The translations under genes and the position numbers were made by a program. The notes beneath the pieces were generated by a model, which was not told where the DNA came from, ran no database searches, and saw only the letters and a program-made list of their open reading frames with translations. From Thermodesulfovibrionales bacterium (lineage in GTDB: Bacteria; Nitrospirota; Thermodesulfovibrionia; Thermodesulfovibrionales; SM23-35), in NCBI GenBank assembly GCA_020062205.1, contig JAGUWT010000201.1, positions 1-5,822 of the forward strand: a stretch of DNA of 5,822 nt. Reading direction: 5' to 3'. This document shows positions 5,781 through 5,822 of this stretch, piece after piece; positions within the stretch are counted from its first letter, which is position 1; each line of letters begins with the position of its first letter.

Positions 5781-5803
5781 TTAACCACAGAGAACACAGA
5801 GAA
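5781..5803. repeat. CCACAGAG-type dispersed repeat fragment
   Basis: On the + strand TTAACCACAGAG is followed by AACACAGAGAA, giving two ACAGAG units nine bases apart. From general knowledge, short arrays of this kind (ACCACAGAGACACAGAG...) recur between genes in many environmental bacteria. Only one is in the window, so the dispersed nature cannot be shown here. Confidence 0.5.
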
Positions 5804-5822
5804 AATGTTAAATATCAATATG

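Larger units (their letters stand above)
5743..5822 (-). promoter_or_regulatory. pstS leader and probable operon control region (incomplete)
   Basis: These 80 bases lie upstream of the first pst gene and should carry its promoter or part of it. A TTGACA (5772-5777) looks like a -35 box, but no -10 sits 16-18 bases downstream; that distance falls on the ribosome binding site. TTGACA-N5-TTAAAA (5761-5777) has the 11-base period of Pho-type half-sites but is weak. No E. coli-type Pho box (CTGTCAT repeats) is seen. The true promoter may lie beyond the window edge. Confidence 0.35.

Overview
The window looks like a bacterial chromosome segment. It holds the 3' end of a 6-phosphofructokinase gene on the + strand, facing a complete high-affinity phosphate uptake operon on the - strand: pstS-pstC-pstA-pstB-phoU-phoU. 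Base composition is moderate and slightly AT-leaning. The protein styles (a 270-residue PstS, tandem PhoU, a 'mixed'-type phosphofructokinase) and the dispersed palindromes of the TGTCATTCC type fit Nitrospirota or deltaproteobacteria-like lineages. That placement is a low-confidence inference.

Layout: 1-573 is the phosphofructokinase C-terminal part (+). Positions 574-782 form a convergent intergenic region filled by a nested inverted repeat (594-734) with a REP-like double hairpin at its core (627-692). Positions 783-5742 are the pst operon, read right to left. pstC/pstA, pstA/pstB and pstB/phoU overlap by 1-7 bases, and the second phoU follows after 12 bases with its own strong ribosome binding site. 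The only sizeable gap in the operon is the 151 bases between pstS and pstC, which hold a second copy of the REP-like element plus extra hairpins. Positions 5743-5822 are the pstS leader, with a strong ribosome binding site and a piece resembling a CCACAGAG-type dispersed repeat.

How the genes work together: PstS captures phosphate outside the inner membrane, PstC and PstA form the channel, and PstB hydrolyses ATP to drive import. PhoU proteins normally link transporter state to the PhoR/PhoB (or PhoR/PhoP) signalling pair and restrain uptake; no sensor or regulator gene lies in the window. The hairpin-rich pstS-pstC gap is placed where it could raise PstS output over the membrane components.

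No wholly new gene system is visible. The points worth a second look are the covarying hairpins of the two REP-like copies, the unusual pstC start beside one of them, the nested palindrome between the convergent genes, and the tandem phoU pair with a nearly identical internal DNA stretch.
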